Notes: generated by a model not told the origin, from the letters alone. Positions 53,881 through 63,196 are shown, counted from the stretch's first letter. The stretch: DNA of 64,000 nt from an uncultured Butyrivibrio sp. (GCF_947169445.1 NZ_CAMVPU010000020.1:1-64000), one strand, 5' to 3'. Numbers and translations: made by a program.

Positions 53881-54669
53881 TTACTGTGGAATTACTGCTT
53901 CCTGCACGCCATACTCATTGGCAGTCTGCATCAGGCTTCCGTCTGAATAGTACTCTTTTAACTGAGCATTGATATATGCAGCAAGATCCGAACCCTTTCT
54001 GCATCCGATTCCATACTCTTCTGTAGTAAGTTCAACTGTATAAGTAAGGTCAGGATAGCTGGTTCCTTCACCGATCATGGCTCCTGCCATCAAAAGATCT
54101 ATGATGCATGCGCCGGAGGTTCCTGCCTGTACTTCCATAACAGCGTCAGCCTGAGATGTTACTGAAGTATAATCAAAAGAATTGTCAACAGCTGCTGCCT
54201 CTCCTGCAGAACCGGTCTCTACTGCAAAATTAAGTTTCTGTGCATCCTCTACAGTCTTAACCTGGTCAGCATTTTCTTTTGGTACTACAACTACCTGGGC
54301 ATTGTTAAGATATGCATTGGTGCATTCCATTGAAGTTGTAACCTCATTTGTCAGAGTCATTCCGTTCCAGACAACATCTATTGACTTGTTATTAAGCTCA
54401 AGAACCTTGTTGTCCCAGTCAATCTCAACAAATTCAACATTAACACCAAGAGACTGTCCAACCTTTTTAGCCAGATCTGCATCAAAGCCAATCCACTCCC
54501 CATTGCTATCCTTGTAATCCATAGGGGCAAAATCTGTTATACCCACAAGAAGTGTTCCTTTGTTCTTGATATAATCAACATCCGACTGACTATTCTGTGC
54601 GCTTCCACAAGCAACAAGCGAAAACGCTGTAAGTGCCATTGAAAGTAAAGCAACGATTCTCTTCTTCAT
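53881..54669 (-). CDS. Polar amino acid-binding lipoprotein
   Basis: 262 aa. Signal peptide with lipobox LVAC (near residue 21), then a periplasmic-binding-protein type 3 domain (GTLLVGITDFAPMDYKDSNG; FDADLAKKVGQSLGVNVEFV; AVETGSAGEAAAV). Captures an amino acid outside the cell for the permease/ATPase pair downstream. Ligand not determinable; the family covers glutamine, cystine and arginine. Confidence 0.93.
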   Translation of the reverse strand: MKKRIVALLSMALTAFSLVACGSAQNSQSDVDYIKNKGTLLVGITDFAPMDYKDSNGEWIGFDADLAKKVGQSLGVNVEFVEIDWDNKVLELNNKSIDVVWNGMTLTNEVTTSMECTNAYLNNAQVVVVPKENADQVKTVEDAQKLNFAVETGSAGEAAAVDNSFDYTSVTSQADAVMEVQAGTSGACIIDLLMAGAMIGEGTSYPDLTYTVELTTEEYGIGCRKGSDLAAYINAQLKEYYSDGSLMQTANEYGVQEAVIPQ

Positions 54670-54783
54670 AATATTTCATCCTCCAAAATCTATTTTGTGT
54701 AATCGAGAATCATTATACACTACTTTACTGTGCTAATGCACTAAAATTTTATCAAATTAAAAAAATATTTTGCTTTGTTTTGC

Positions 54784-55719
54784 CTAATTCAAAAAGTCAA
54801 AAGACATTTGCCCGTCTATCCAGCTCTTTTGCTCAGCTTGATGAATCTCATCCTCTAGTCTTATGTGGCCTATTAAAAGAGGAGAATTAGGATCATGATT
54901 ATCATGATTATCCATTACGGTCTTGTAATCATAATTGGCATAGCAGTACCTGCACATGTGAAGACACGTATTATACATACCTATATCATTTCCAAGGAAA
55001 CACTTGCAGGAAGCTCTGGCACTTTTCCCCTTAGGGAAAACCATAGTGTTATGAACTGCCTTCTCATATATAGCCTGGGTCATGCAGCCACTGCAATCAG
55101 CTCCAAACTGTTCTAGTTCATTTCCTTCTGCACAGGGTCTAAGAACCATGCTATGTTGCCCTGCTATCCGCACCATGTTTTCACCAAGGAAAAGACGTTC
55201 CGCCTTTTCTATTGCCTTTGCCTCCGGAAAGTTCTTTTTTACCTTCTGATAAATATCAATAAAGCTGATAACGCTGGTGTTGGTGTATCCGTCTAGTGCA
55301 GCAGCTATCTCTTCGAATTTCTCAAGATGATATTCCGTAGTGTATTTCTCATCAAGAAAAATCGGGTCATATCTCCATCCCATGGAATCTATGCCCGCAA
55401 ACTCCGAAAGCCTTTTGAAGGATTCGATTACCTCTGCAATTCCCGGAACATTTGGCTCAATATCTCTGCCATATCCTGTAATGGTGACATACCAGTACAT
55501 GCCATAAGGTTTAAGTAGCTCTAAGTATTTCAGCATTGGCTCTGGATTTTTAGTGCAGAAACTGATTAGATCCACAACAGAAGGATTTAGCGTAAACTTT
55601 GTAACATATGTCATATTGTATGGATTCCGCACATAAACGAATCCTTCTCTTAGCCTGTTGGCAAACCAGTCAGCATAAAATGCCGGAATATCAGTGCGGG
55701 AGCCTGTTTGAATAATCAT
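54784..55719 (-). CDS. DUF1848 protein, cysteine-rich
   Basis: 311 aa with an N-terminal TIM-barrel-like part (SRTDIPAFYADWFANRLREG, the DUF1848 signature) and a C-terminal cysteine cluster (CSGCMT; CKCFLGNDIGMYNTC; CRYCYANYD) that probably holds iron-sulfur clusters; the CRYCYAN element resembles rSAM maturation proteins. The family is common in anaerobes and has no assigned reaction known to me. Confidence 0.8.
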   Translation of the reverse strand: MIIQTGSRTDIPAFYADWFANRLREGFVYVRNPYNMTYVTKFTLNPSVVDLISFCTKNPEPMLKYLELLKPYGMYWYVTITGYGRDIEPNVPGIAEVIESFKRLSEFAGIDSMGWRYDPIFLDEKYTTEYHLEKFEEIAAALDGYTNTSVISFIDIYQKVKKNFPEAKAIEKAERLFLGENMVRIAGQHSMVLRPCAEGNELEQFGADCSGCMTQAIYEKAVHNTMVFPKGKSARASCKCFLGNDIGMYNTCLHMCRYCYANYDYKTVMDNHDNHDPNSPLLIGHIRLEDEIHQAEQKSWIDGQMSFDFLN

Positions 55720-55761
55720 AAAGACACTCTTTCAATAAATACTCTATATCACTTCTAACTG

Positions 55762-56457
55762 TTACTTGAATTTTGGCGCCACAAATTCAACCTCTTTTGC
55801 AAGGCATTCGTCAAGTACCAGCTTGTAATACCCAGGCACCATTTCTTCAGTTTCATCATGAGAATGGAACAGCAAAATGTGATAACTATCTGGTGCAAAC
55901 AATGCTGCTCCATAAGCAGGATTCATATCATGCATTTTATTGAAAACATCTTCTATCGTAAACCCACTGTCAGGTCTGATATTGTATTCAGCAAAGTCAT
56001 AGGTCCAAAATGTATCTATATCCCTGTCCAGACCATTTTCCTTCCACCATGGATAAGATATATTCGTATCATCAACTTTATCAAAGCCATGCTCAGCTAA
56101 ATATTTTTGAAAAAGCTCCTTATTCTCTCCGCCTTTATCTCCGTAAGGAAATCGAAATGGCCTATATTCCCGCTTCACTCCAGCTTCTTTATATAACTCA
56201 TCCAGCAAACTTTCACACTTCTCTATTTCTATAACTCCTTCATCAAAAGAAATCTCAGAAAAATGTGGATGGGTATAACTGTGATTACCGATAAGAATTC
56301 CCTTTTTAACAGCATATAACGCCTCGTCATGATACTGCTCAACATTCTGTCCCCATGCAAACAAGATTACAGGTATATTCTTTTCCTCCAGATAATCCAC
56401 AATTGCAGGTGTGCACTTAACTGAAAAATCATCCATTGTAAGTAATGCTTTTATCAT
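55762..56457 (-). CDS. Polysaccharide deacetylase (NodB) family protein
   Basis: 231 aa, NodB fold. Motif 1 LTMDDFSVKCT (metal Asp pair), motif 2 GNHSYTHPHF (two His), and RPFRFPYGDKGG are present, so metal-dependent deacetylation of a carbohydrate is plausible. There is no signal peptide or membrane helix, unlike secreted chitin/peptidoglycan deacetylases, so the substrate may be intracellular. An intact GGAGG site precedes the ATG. Confidence 0.8.
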   Translation of the reverse strand: MIKALLTMDDFSVKCTPAIVDYLEEKNIPVILFAWGQNVEQYHDEALYAVKKGILIGNHSYTHPHFSEISFDEGVIEIEKCESLLDELYKEAGVKREYRPFRFPYGDKGGENKELFQKYLAEHGFDKVDDTNISYPWWKENGLDRDIDTFWTYDFAEYNIRPDSGFTIEDVFNKMHDMNPAYGAALFAPDSYHILLFHSHDETEEMVPGYYKLVLDECLAKEVEFVAPKFK

Positions 56458-56501
56458 TTTTATTCCTCCAAAATATGAAAGTACTTAGTATAGAATAAAA
56501 A

Positions 56502-56551
56502 CTGTGTAGCCAGCTTTCAGATATCTTTAAGCATATTTTAGCACTACACAG
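56502..56551. repeat. Inverted repeat in the deacetylase/pdxY divergent region
   Basis: CTGTGTAG and CTACACAG, 34 bases apart. It lies between divergent starts, so an operator or leader hairpin rather than a terminator. Confidence 0.35.
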
Positions 56552-56655
56552 CTTCTTCTGGTATTAATAAAATTATTATATCTGACTATTTTAATAGCAC
56601 CAATTTTTAGAATATATTCTTTATCATAGCAAAGCGATAAAGGAGCAAAGAGCTC

Positions 56656-57486
56656 ATGAAAGTAGCAGCAATAAACGATCTTTCCGGATTTGGAAAATGT
56701 TCATTGGTCGCCGATCTGACTGTTTTATCAGCAATGGGCATTCAATGTTGTCCTGTGCCAACTGCAGTACTTAGCGCTCAAACAGGATATCCATCTTTTT
56801 ATAGCAAAGATCTAACCGGCCTCATTTCTGAATATACCAGGGAATGGAAAAACCAGTCAGAAGCTTTTGATGGAATAATAACCGGCTTTATGATGAGCAA
56901 TGTACAGGCAATTAACACTCTGGATTTTATCCGGCAATTCAAAACTGAAAATACAACAGTACTTGTAGATCCGGTATTGGGAGACGATGGAAGAACATAC
57001 AAGAATTTCTCTGCCGATTTGCTTCATACAATTCGTGAAATGACAAAAGAGGCTGACATCATCACCCCAAACCTCACAGAGCTGATACTCCTTGCAGGCG
57101 AAGCTCCCGAAAACATTTTGAAGCTTAAAGGCGAAAAACTTATCAGCAAGATTCTCCAAATGTCTATAAAGGTTGGTGGAGACCATAAGAAAATAATAGC
57201 CGTTACAGGTATTCCCATGGAAAATGACGATGAAGTCGGCAACTTTATTTTGGAAAATGGTGTCAGCAGAATCATTACTTCCAAAAGTAACAAGGTTCAT
57301 TATTCAGGTACAGGAGATCTTTTTGCTGCAGTATTTCTGGGTGCCTTCATATCCGGAAAAAGTGCCTTTGACGCAGCTGATCTTGCAAGCAGATTTATTT
57401 ACACTTCTGTCAAGGAAACATCACCGGATACATCACCAAATGCCGGTGTTGAATATGAAAAAAACTTAAAAATGCTCATACAATAA
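56656..57486 (+). CDS. Pyridoxal/pyridoxamine kinase (PdxY/PdxK-like)
   Basis: 276 aa ribokinase-fold enzyme that phosphorylates B6 vitamers. Has FGKCSLVADLTVLSAMG at the N-terminus, VLVDPVLGDDGR for metal/ATP, ITPNLTEL, and the anion-hole/catalytic Asp motif YSGTGDLFAA near residue 220. An AAAGGAGC site precedes the ATG. It leads an operon with an ECF S component and a radical SAM gene, pointing to vitamin B6 or a related compound as the transported ligand. Confidence 0.88.
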   Translation: MKVAAINDLSGFGKCSLVADLTVLSAMGIQCCPVPTAVLSAQTGYPSFYSKDLTGLISEYTREWKNQSEAFDGIITGFMMSNVQAINTLDFIRQFKTENTTVLVDPVLGDDGRTYKNFSADLLHTIREMTKEADIITPNLTELILLAGEAPENILKLKGEKLISKILQMSIKVGGDHKKIIAVTGIPMENDDEVGNFILENGVSRIITSKSNKVHYSGTGDLFAAVFLGAFISGKSAFDAADLASRFIYTSVKETSPDTSPNAGVEYEKNLKMLIQ

Positions 57487-57500
57487 CGGGAGGACTAACT

Positions 57501-58022
57501 ATGAAAAAGAAGAACAGCAGAATTTACAACTTGACATTGACCGGCGTATTTGCAGCTCTTATCACAATATTCACAGCATACATCGGTCATATACCGGTAG
57601 GCGCAAATGGTGGATATGTTCATTTCGGTGATACTCTCATATACCTTGCAGCAACCATTTTACCTATGCCCTATGCGATGGCTGCCGGCGCCATAGGCGG
57701 AGGTATTGCAGACCTTCTGACCGCGCCTGCATGGACACTTGCCACTATAATTATAAAGGCACTTTTAGTAATTCCTTTTACAAACAAAGGGTCAACTATA
57801 CTAAACAAGCGAAATTATATCGCACCGGTAATTGCGTATTTAATTTCACATACAGGATATTTCATCGCAGAAGCAGTCATGTTTGGATTTGAAGCAGCGC
57901 TTCTTTCCGGTCTGACCGGTGGCCTCGTGCAATCCGGTGGCAGTATGATCTTCTTCCTGCTTCTGGGACAGACTCTCGACAAAATTAACATAAAGTCAAA
58001 GGTGGAGGTTGCAAATGGCTGA
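57501..58022 (+). CDS. ECF transporter S component (TIGR04002-like)
   Basis: 173 aa with six membrane helices (LTGVFAALITIFTAYIGHIP; VHFGDTLIYLAATILP; AAGAIGGGIADLLTAPAW). The S component binds the vitamin and docks on a shared energising EcfAAT module, which is not in this window. Following the pyridoxal kinase gene by 14 bp, it is likely a B6-vitamer uptake protein. The family also occurs paired with a radical SAM gene, as here. Confidence 0.8.
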   Translation: MKKKNSRIYNLTLTGVFAALITIFTAYIGHIPVGANGGYVHFGDTLIYLAATILPMPYAMAAGAIGGGIADLLTAPAWTLATIIIKALLVIPFTNKGSTILNKRNYIAPVIAYLISHTGYFIAEAVMFGFEAALLSGLTGGLVQSGGSMIFFLLLGQTLDKINIKSKVEVANG

Positions 58023-58617
58023 TATTATCTACACATACAAGGATTCCGTGTATGCCAATATAACAAACAAATGTAATTGCAGATGCACTTTCTGCATTAG
58101 ATTTGTAAAAGATGGTGTTGGTGATGCAGAAACATTGTGGCATCAGGTCAATCCATCAAAGGAAGAAGTTCTGGATGCTATTAAAAACTTTGATTTCTCC
58201 GGATATAAGGAGCTTGTCTTTTGTGGCTATGGCGAGCCCACCTGCCAGCTTGATATTCTTCTTGAAGCTGCTGCCTATGCAAAGAAGGAAAAAAATCTAC
58301 AAACCAGACTAAATACTAACGGACAGGGCTCCGCAGAAAATGGCCGTGATATAGTTCCTGAATTAGCCGGTGTAATTGACAGTGTCTCTGTAAGCCTTAA
58401 TGCTCCTTCAAAGAAGGAATATGAGGAAGTAACAAGGCCTATTCTCGATAACGGCTTTGAAAACATGCTCGAGTTCACAAAAAAAGCCCGTGAAGTCATA
58501 GGCGATGTCCGCTGGTCTGTAGTAGACGTTCTTCCGGAGGAGGAAAAAAACAGATGTATTAGCTTATCCAAAGAACATGATATTCCTCTCAGGATAAGAA
58601 AATACAGCAGTAACTAA
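58015..58617 (+). CDS. Radical SAM protein (TIGR04100-like)
   Basis: 200 aa, a minimal radical SAM enzyme. The cluster motif CX3CX2C is KCNCRCTFCIR near residue 21; downstream FCGYGEPTCQ and LNTNGQG are SAM-binding blocks. It resembles activases or QueE-size enzymes without an auxiliary-cluster domain. It overlaps the S-component gene by 8 bases; the ATG at 58015 has GGAGG upstream. It is probably co-functional with that transporter, perhaps modifying or sensing its ligand. The reaction is unknown. Confidence 0.8.
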   Translation: MADIIYTYKDSVYANITNKCNCRCTFCIRFVKDGVGDAETLWHQVNPSKEEVLDAIKNFDFSGYKELVFCGYGEPTCQLDILLEAAAYAKKEKNLQTRLNTNGQGSAENGRDIVPELAGVIDSVSVSLNAPSKKEYEEVTRPILDNGFENMLEFTKKAREVIGDVRWSVVDVLPEEEKNRCISLSKEHDIPLRIRKYSSN

Positions 58618-58629
58618 GTATCAAAAAAT

Positions 58630-58662
58630 AGTCGCTCTCTTTATGAGGGCGACTGTTCTTTT
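58630..58662 (+). terminator. Terminator of the pdxY-ECF-rSAM operon
   Basis: Stem AGTCGC.CTC / GAG.GCGACT followed by TTCTTTT. Confidence 0.75.
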
Positions 58663-58824
58663 GCTTATAGTGAATCTATGATAATGCCTTTTCATATTAT
58701 TTTCCTTATAGGATAATGGGTGCACAATTAAATATTGTGCATTTCTTATTCAGGATTGCAGTAACCAGGTGATGAAGTAAAAGTTCAGTTTTAATTCACA
58801 AATCAATGAAAGGAAGGGCAGAAA

Positions 58825-59425
58825 ATGGCAAATTACGATTATGACGTACTCTATATTGGCAGTGGTCATGCTGCATGACACGGAGCAATGATCCTAAAAG
58901 GTGCAGGGAAAAAAGTAGGCTTCATTGAAATTCATGCAGTATAAGCATCAGGTCATTGACCCGCTGTCTATGTTCATGGATGGTATGCTTACTCAGGCAG
59001 GCTTTGATCTGATCAAAGCCAGTGCGGAATTTGTAGATGCTCACACGGTTAAGGCCGGAGATAAGACCGTCACTGCTGAAAACATCGTAATAGCCACAGG
59101 TCAGTATGACTGCAAATTGGACATTCCGGGAAAGAATTCATGCATACCAGCCGTGAAATATTAGACCTTCCTGAGCTTCCCGGCCATATCACTTTTGTAG
59201 GTGCCGGAATCATCTCTATGGAATTTGCTTCTCTCCTGACCCAGTTTGGCGTAAAAGCAACGGTAATAGAATTCGCAGACAGAGCACTTCTCCAGTATAG
59301 TGCAGAATATGCTCAGAGAGTTGTGGATAAATTAAAAACCTTTGACGTAGATTTCCACTTTGGAGAATCTGTTTCATCAATAGAACAAAATGGCGAAAAA
59401 TATCTTGTTAAAACAGGCTCCGGGC
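58825..59425 (+). pseudogene. FAD/NAD-dependent disulfide oxidoreductase, broken
   Basis: Starts well (GGAAGGG site, YDYDVLYIGSGHAA) but Trp is replaced by a stop (TGA) after codon 17. The frame resumes (HGAMILKGAGKKVGFIE), then jumps by deletion past the CxxxxC redox motif to the middle region (KTVTAENIVIATGQ), shifts frame again to the NAD fold (ITFVGAGIISMEFASLL), and is lost near 59425, before the dimer domain. A lipoamide-dehydrogenase or mercuric-reductase-like origin; now inactive. Confidence 0.8.
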
Positions 59426-59541
59426 TATTATTGGTAATTCATTTTGCGGTCACAAAATGTGAATATACCGGCAAGGAACTCACCAAAGGCACTCCATTCA
59501 TCCCTCTTCTCAACAACTACGACTTTTTTTCTGCATCATAT
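59426..59541. other. Junction between oxidoreductase and helicase remnants
   Basis: No confident gene. Minus-strand frame EKKVVVVEKRDEWSAFGEFL may be a leftover of the mobile element that ended the oxidoreductase gene. Confidence 0.3.
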
Positions 59542-59805
59542 TCATCCTCCATAGTTTACTTGGTTTCGGGCAATGTATCGCCGAGTTGGTTCCTCCTCAG
59601 ATGGTCTCCATGGCACATCCAAGTGATGAAGTGCTATCAACCTGTCCTGCACATTCGTACCGGCTCCCATTTTCTGCGTTGATCCAAATAAAAAACGGAC
59701 CTGTCCGCTTCTTACTTTTCCAAACAGCTCCGCTTTCCTCGTTTCGGTATTCGCATCATGGATAAAGGCAATCTTTAGCGCAGTAACCTGTTGTATGTAG
59801 GTCTG
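59542..59805 (-). pseudogene. Snf2-type helicase fragment from a conjugative element
   Basis: 88 codons reading KIAFIHDANTETRKAELFGK, then VRSGQVRFLFGSTQKMGAGT, NVQDRLIALHHLDVPWRPSE. This is the C-lobe motif block of the large Snf2/methylase proteins of integrative conjugative elements. A stop lies just upstream, and after PWRPSEEE the family sequence (normally QR.GR..RQGN) is lost, so only a fragment remains. It shows that an ICE once sat here. Confidence 0.75.
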
Positions 59806-60044
59806 TTAATCATTTTAAGAAATTCAGGAATATTCTTTTGATATTTCTTTGAGTTTTGCCATAAATGTAATGCAGAAGCAAAAAAACAAAGTATATAAAG
59901 GCTATCAGCCCTTAGGAAAAGCGCACAAATAGTAAAAAGGTGATCATTGATTATTGACCACCTTTTGCTTTGTTGTAATTATATTTGTTTTGGTTGTCTA
60001 CTTATCTGGCCTTAGGTCATAAAGTCCGTTTTTTCATTTGCTTT
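59806..60044. other. Intergenic region with terminator of the STAS-kinase gene
   Basis: No gene seen; AT-rich, with the terminator at 59935-59966. Confidence 0.5.
59935..59966 (-). terminator. Terminator of the STAS-kinase operon
   Basis: Minus-strand arms AAAAGGTGG.TCA / TGATCACCTTTT, followed by TTAC. It lies about 80 bp beyond the stop at 60045. Confidence 0.65.
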
Positions 60045-61238
60045 TCACTGTTCTGTAATCCATGCAAGAATCTCAGTATCATTTCCTCCAGCTTCATAGT
60101 ACTTCTGGAATGTACCAATTGCATATTTTACCAGCTCCTCCGGGAAGGAAGATACAAGGCAGGCAATCATCCAGCACCGGATTGCTGAGTAGCACAGGCA
60201 CACGCATTCAAACTTTTTAAATTTTTCCTCATCATCAGTAGGATAATAAATTTTTATAAATTTATCCCATACTCTCAAAACCTGCTCTTTACTCATTCCT
60301 GCAAACTGAAATGCAAATTCATCAGGAACAACAGGAGCAAACAGTCTCAAAACTCCAAAACTCATGATATCAAATATCGGATGCCCATAAGTAGTTCCAC
60401 CCATATCTATAAGAATAGGTTCATCATTTTCATACATCACATTCTTGGGATGGAAATCTCCGTGTACAAAAAATTCCGCATCCGGAATTGCCTCGATCAT
60501 AGCACACATCCTGTCAAATATTTCCGGGGCAATCCTGTCCTTAAACATGTGCAATCTTCCGATGTAGTGTTTTTTGCTTGATGTAAAGAACTCCTTGTCA
60601 ATCCTAATGCTATTCATCCTCTTCATAAAGTTTACATACTGCTCGACATAATGGTCTTCCTTGTCCGGATTGGAGTTGAATTCTTCTGAGAGAGTTTTGG
60701 CATTCAGCATCTCATAGATTGTACCATAGCTGTCACCAACCTTTACAACATCATAGGATATAGCTGTAACAATCCCCTTTATAAATGCCTGCTTGGTTCT
60801 GTCCATCTCAGTAACAATGTCAGAAAGAGAATACACATCAGAAAATACTTTTATAATCTTATCCTGATCAAGGCGATATACTTTGGCAGTAGCGCCCATG
60901 CCTATCATTTCAAGTCCCTCTACAGAAACCTCACGCATTTTACGCCTGATTTTCAATATGTCAGAGAACCCGGTAATTTCAAAAATATCATATACATCTT
61001 TGTTGACATTGATGATTTCAAAATCATATCCTTTTTGCTTAATCATTAGAAAAATCCTAAGCCCTGCACTTGATATGTATTCTGTATCAGATGCATCAAA
61101 ATCAAGTTTCTGTATCTCGTTCTTTTCAAGATAAGATAGTACTTCTTCTCCGAAAGCGGGAGCATTATCAGCGTAAAGTCTCTTTGGAATGATAATTGCA
61201 GAAATACCATTGTTGTCAGCTACTTTGATTTCACTCAT
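60045..61238 (-). CDS. STAS domain fused to an aminoglycoside phosphotransferase-like kinase
   Basis: 397 aa, soluble. Residues about 1-95 are a STAS domain like anti-sigma-factor antagonists (SpoIIAA/RsbV): KLDFDASDTEYISSAGLRIF carries the Ser-Ser-Ala-Gly phosphorylation loop. Residues about 110-397 are an APH/choline-kinase-like fold (TIGR02172-type): MGATAKVYRLDQDKIIKVF (nucleotide loop), FVHGDFHPKNVMY (catalytic loop near 261) and ILIDMGGTTYGHP. It lies downstream of the MATE-RsbW gene, and STAS proteins are the classical substrates of RsbW kinases, so the two likely form one partner-switching circuit. GGAGGTG precedes the ATG. The kinase substrate is unknown. Confidence 0.85.
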   Translation of the reverse strand: MSEIKVADNNGISAIIIPKRLYADNAPAFGEEVLSYLEKNEIQKLDFDASDTEYISSAGLRIFLMIKQKGYDFEIINVNKDVYDIFEITGFSDILKIRRKMREVSVEGLEMIGMGATAKVYRLDQDKIIKVFSDVYSLSDIVTEMDRTKQAFIKGIVTAISYDVVKVGDSYGTIYEMLNAKTLSEEFNSNPDKEDHYVEQYVNFMKRMNSIRIDKEFFTSSKKHYIGRLHMFKDRIAPEIFDRMCAMIEAIPDAEFFVHGDFHPKNVMYENDEPILIDMGGTTYGHPIFDIMSFGVLRLFAPVVPDEFAFQFAGMSKEQVLRVWDKFIKIYYPTDDEEKFKKFECVCLCYSAIRCWMIACLVSSFPEELVKYAIGTFQKYYEAGGNDTEILAWITEQ

Positions 61239-61332
61239 AGAAAAGCACCTCCATAGTTGATCCCAAAATCCCCCCTCATGTAGCGGATTCCTCAGGACAT
61301 TTTATTGTTTTCATAACCACCTTAACATATCA

Positions 61333-63075
61333 TCATATTTTTATTGTCACACAATTAAGTCCAAACATATTTATATAGTTCATATCTTTTGCAAGCTTTC
61401 TGACATTCCTTATGCCTATATGTCCATCTTTTTTATCATCCTTATGCTGCTCATAATAACCTACAGGATCAAACAGAGAAGAATTATCAGTCATGGTGAC
61501 ACTTATTCCATCTGATGCTTTCATTACCCTGACTTCAATCTGTGTCTCATCTTTAGATTTACTGCTGCCGTGAAAAAACGTATTGGCTCCCATCTCTTCT
61601 ACGCACATAGCTATAGCCATGGCATCAGCACTTCTTAACCCAAGATTAGCTGAGATTTCCTGCAGCATGGATGCCACTTCTGTTGCCTCCTTCTGATTGT
61701 GCAGGATAAACTCCGCCTCCGGATTTATTGCTCTAACGGAAGCATCTGCTATATCCAGATCAGCGAATCCTCTGAACAATCGACGATTTATAATAGATGT
61801 AAGAATCAGAATAAATATAACAGTAAAAGATTCTCCGGCGACTATACCCACCCAAGGGAAAATGTCATTCCCTAGCATCTTTTGTGCAAGAAGGATCATT
61901 GCAACCCCCATAACATAGTTCTGAATCACACATATCACCTGAGACAGGATTGTTTTTTGAATGCCTTGATAGAAGCTTCTCATGCATGCAGAAAATGAAA
62001 AAGGCAGTATCGCTATTATAATTATCCTAAGCCCGGTAACACATGCACCGGTTAGTGAAGCATCACTGCTAAAAAGTGCGATAATAGGATTTGCAAAAAT
62101 AATTACTACCGCAATAATCCCACAGTTTATCACCGTAAGATATTTTACAAACATCCTTATAAGATTATCCAATCCGTTTCGATTGCCCTCTCCATAAAAT
62201 ACTCCAGACATCATTAGTACAGTTGCAGCTATGCCCATTCCTGCTGAAAGGCATATCTCATACACCGTATTGATTACTGAAAATGTAGCTACAAGAGTCT
62301 CCCCACCATGACGCATAAATATATGATTCGCTGTCAGTCTGAAAAGAGCCCTGCACACCTGATATACCGCATAAGTCGCTCCAAGAACTGCAATTTTTTT
62401 CATAATAGATAAACTGAACAACTTGAGATCCATGGAAAAGGAAATTTTTTTCTTAATAAAGGGAACTGCCGCAACAACAAATGAAGCATAATAACTTAAA
62501 GATGAGGCAACACCCATCCCAAAGGTTCCTTGATGAAAAACAAAAACATTTAGAAGATCACTGCACACATCAGCAACAATCATAAGAGCAACCGCCAAAA
62601 GAACAACTTTCTTTTTTCCTGAAAGCTGAAGAAAAGGGTTCAGTGTCTGAATTAGCACAAAGGCCGGACACCCTATCATATATCCAACAAGATAATCCCT
62701 TGTCAATGCCTGAGTAGTGGTTCCCTTGACCGCACCAAGAGCCACAGAAATCGGATCTGCAAAAAGCATCACTATAACAACGCTAATAATTGATATCACA
62801 AATCCCGTCGCTACCGCTGAAGAAAAAGATGCATTAGCTTCCTTAGCATCCCCCTGCCCTAATGCTTTACTACTGACTATCTGAGCACCGGCAGCAATTG
62901 TCCCTCCGATTGCAGCAAAGAGAAAAATCAGAGCGCCTGCCATTCCGAAAGCAGCCATAGCATCTTCACCAAGGAATTTACTAGTCAGCATTCCATCAAT
63001 AAGCAGACACACTGTTACTGCAAGTGCAGAAAATATTTGGGCAACCACAATGCTCTTAAACTGTTTTTGTATCAT
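61333..63075 (-). CDS. MATE transporter fused to RsbW-like HATPase
   Basis: 580 aa. About 1-450: MATE-type transporter with 12 helices (QIVSSKALGQGDAKEANASF is a typical loop). About 455-580: an RsbW/SpoIIAB-type ATPase with N box CVEEMGANTFFHG (near 495), MTDNSSLFDP in place of the usual DxG, and DGHIGIRNVRKLA as the G2 lid. Such kinases phosphorylate STAS proteins; one is encoded next in the operon, 94 bp downstream. The pairing suggests transport activity or ligand state is linked to phosphorylation of the STAS-kinase partner. The ATG at 63075 has GGAAGGA 12 bases before it; the ATG at 63087 abuts the site directly and is less likely. Confidence 0.85.
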   Translation of the reverse strand: MIQKQFKSIVVAQIFSALAVTVCLLIDGMLTSKFLGEDAMAAFGMAGALIFLFAAIGGTIAAGAQIVSSKALGQGDAKEANASFSSAVATGFVISIISVVIVMLFADPISVALGAVKGTTTQALTRDYLVGYMIGCPAFVLIQTLNPFLQLSGKKKVVLLAVALMIVADVCSDLLNVFVFHQGTFGMGVASSLSYYASFVVAAVPFIKKKISFSMDLKLFSLSIMKKIAVLGATYAVYQVCRALFRLTANHIFMRHGGETLVATFSVINTVYEICLSAGMGIAATVLMMSGVFYGEGNRNGLDNLIRMFVKYLTVINCGIIAVVIIFANPIIALFSSDASLTGACVTGLRIIIIAILPFSFSACMRSFYQGIQKTILSQVICVIQNYVMGVAMILLAQKMLGNDIFPWVGIVAGESFTVIFILILTSIINRRLFRGFADLDIADASVRAINPEAEFILHNQKEATEVASMLQEISANLGLRSADAMAIAMCVEEMGANTFFHGSSKSKDETQIEVRVMKASDGISVTMTDNSSLFDPVGYYEQHKDDKKDGHIGIRNVRKLAKDMNYINMFGLNCVTIKI

Positions 63076-63169
63076 ATTTATTATCATTCCTTCCGCTTTG
63101 CTTTGGTCATCTTATATAGTCACAGAACGAAATTCAACACTGTTTGAACTGTCTAAATTAGAACACTGA

Positions 63170-63196
63170 CAAAAAAATTGTATTATCAAATACAAT
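63170..63196 (-). terminator. Terminator between repA remnant and MATE-RsbW gene
   Basis: Minus-strand stem ATTGTATT / AATACAAT with a 4-nt loop, followed by TTTTTTT. It insulates the MATE-RsbW operon from upstream element transcripts. Confidence 0.75.
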
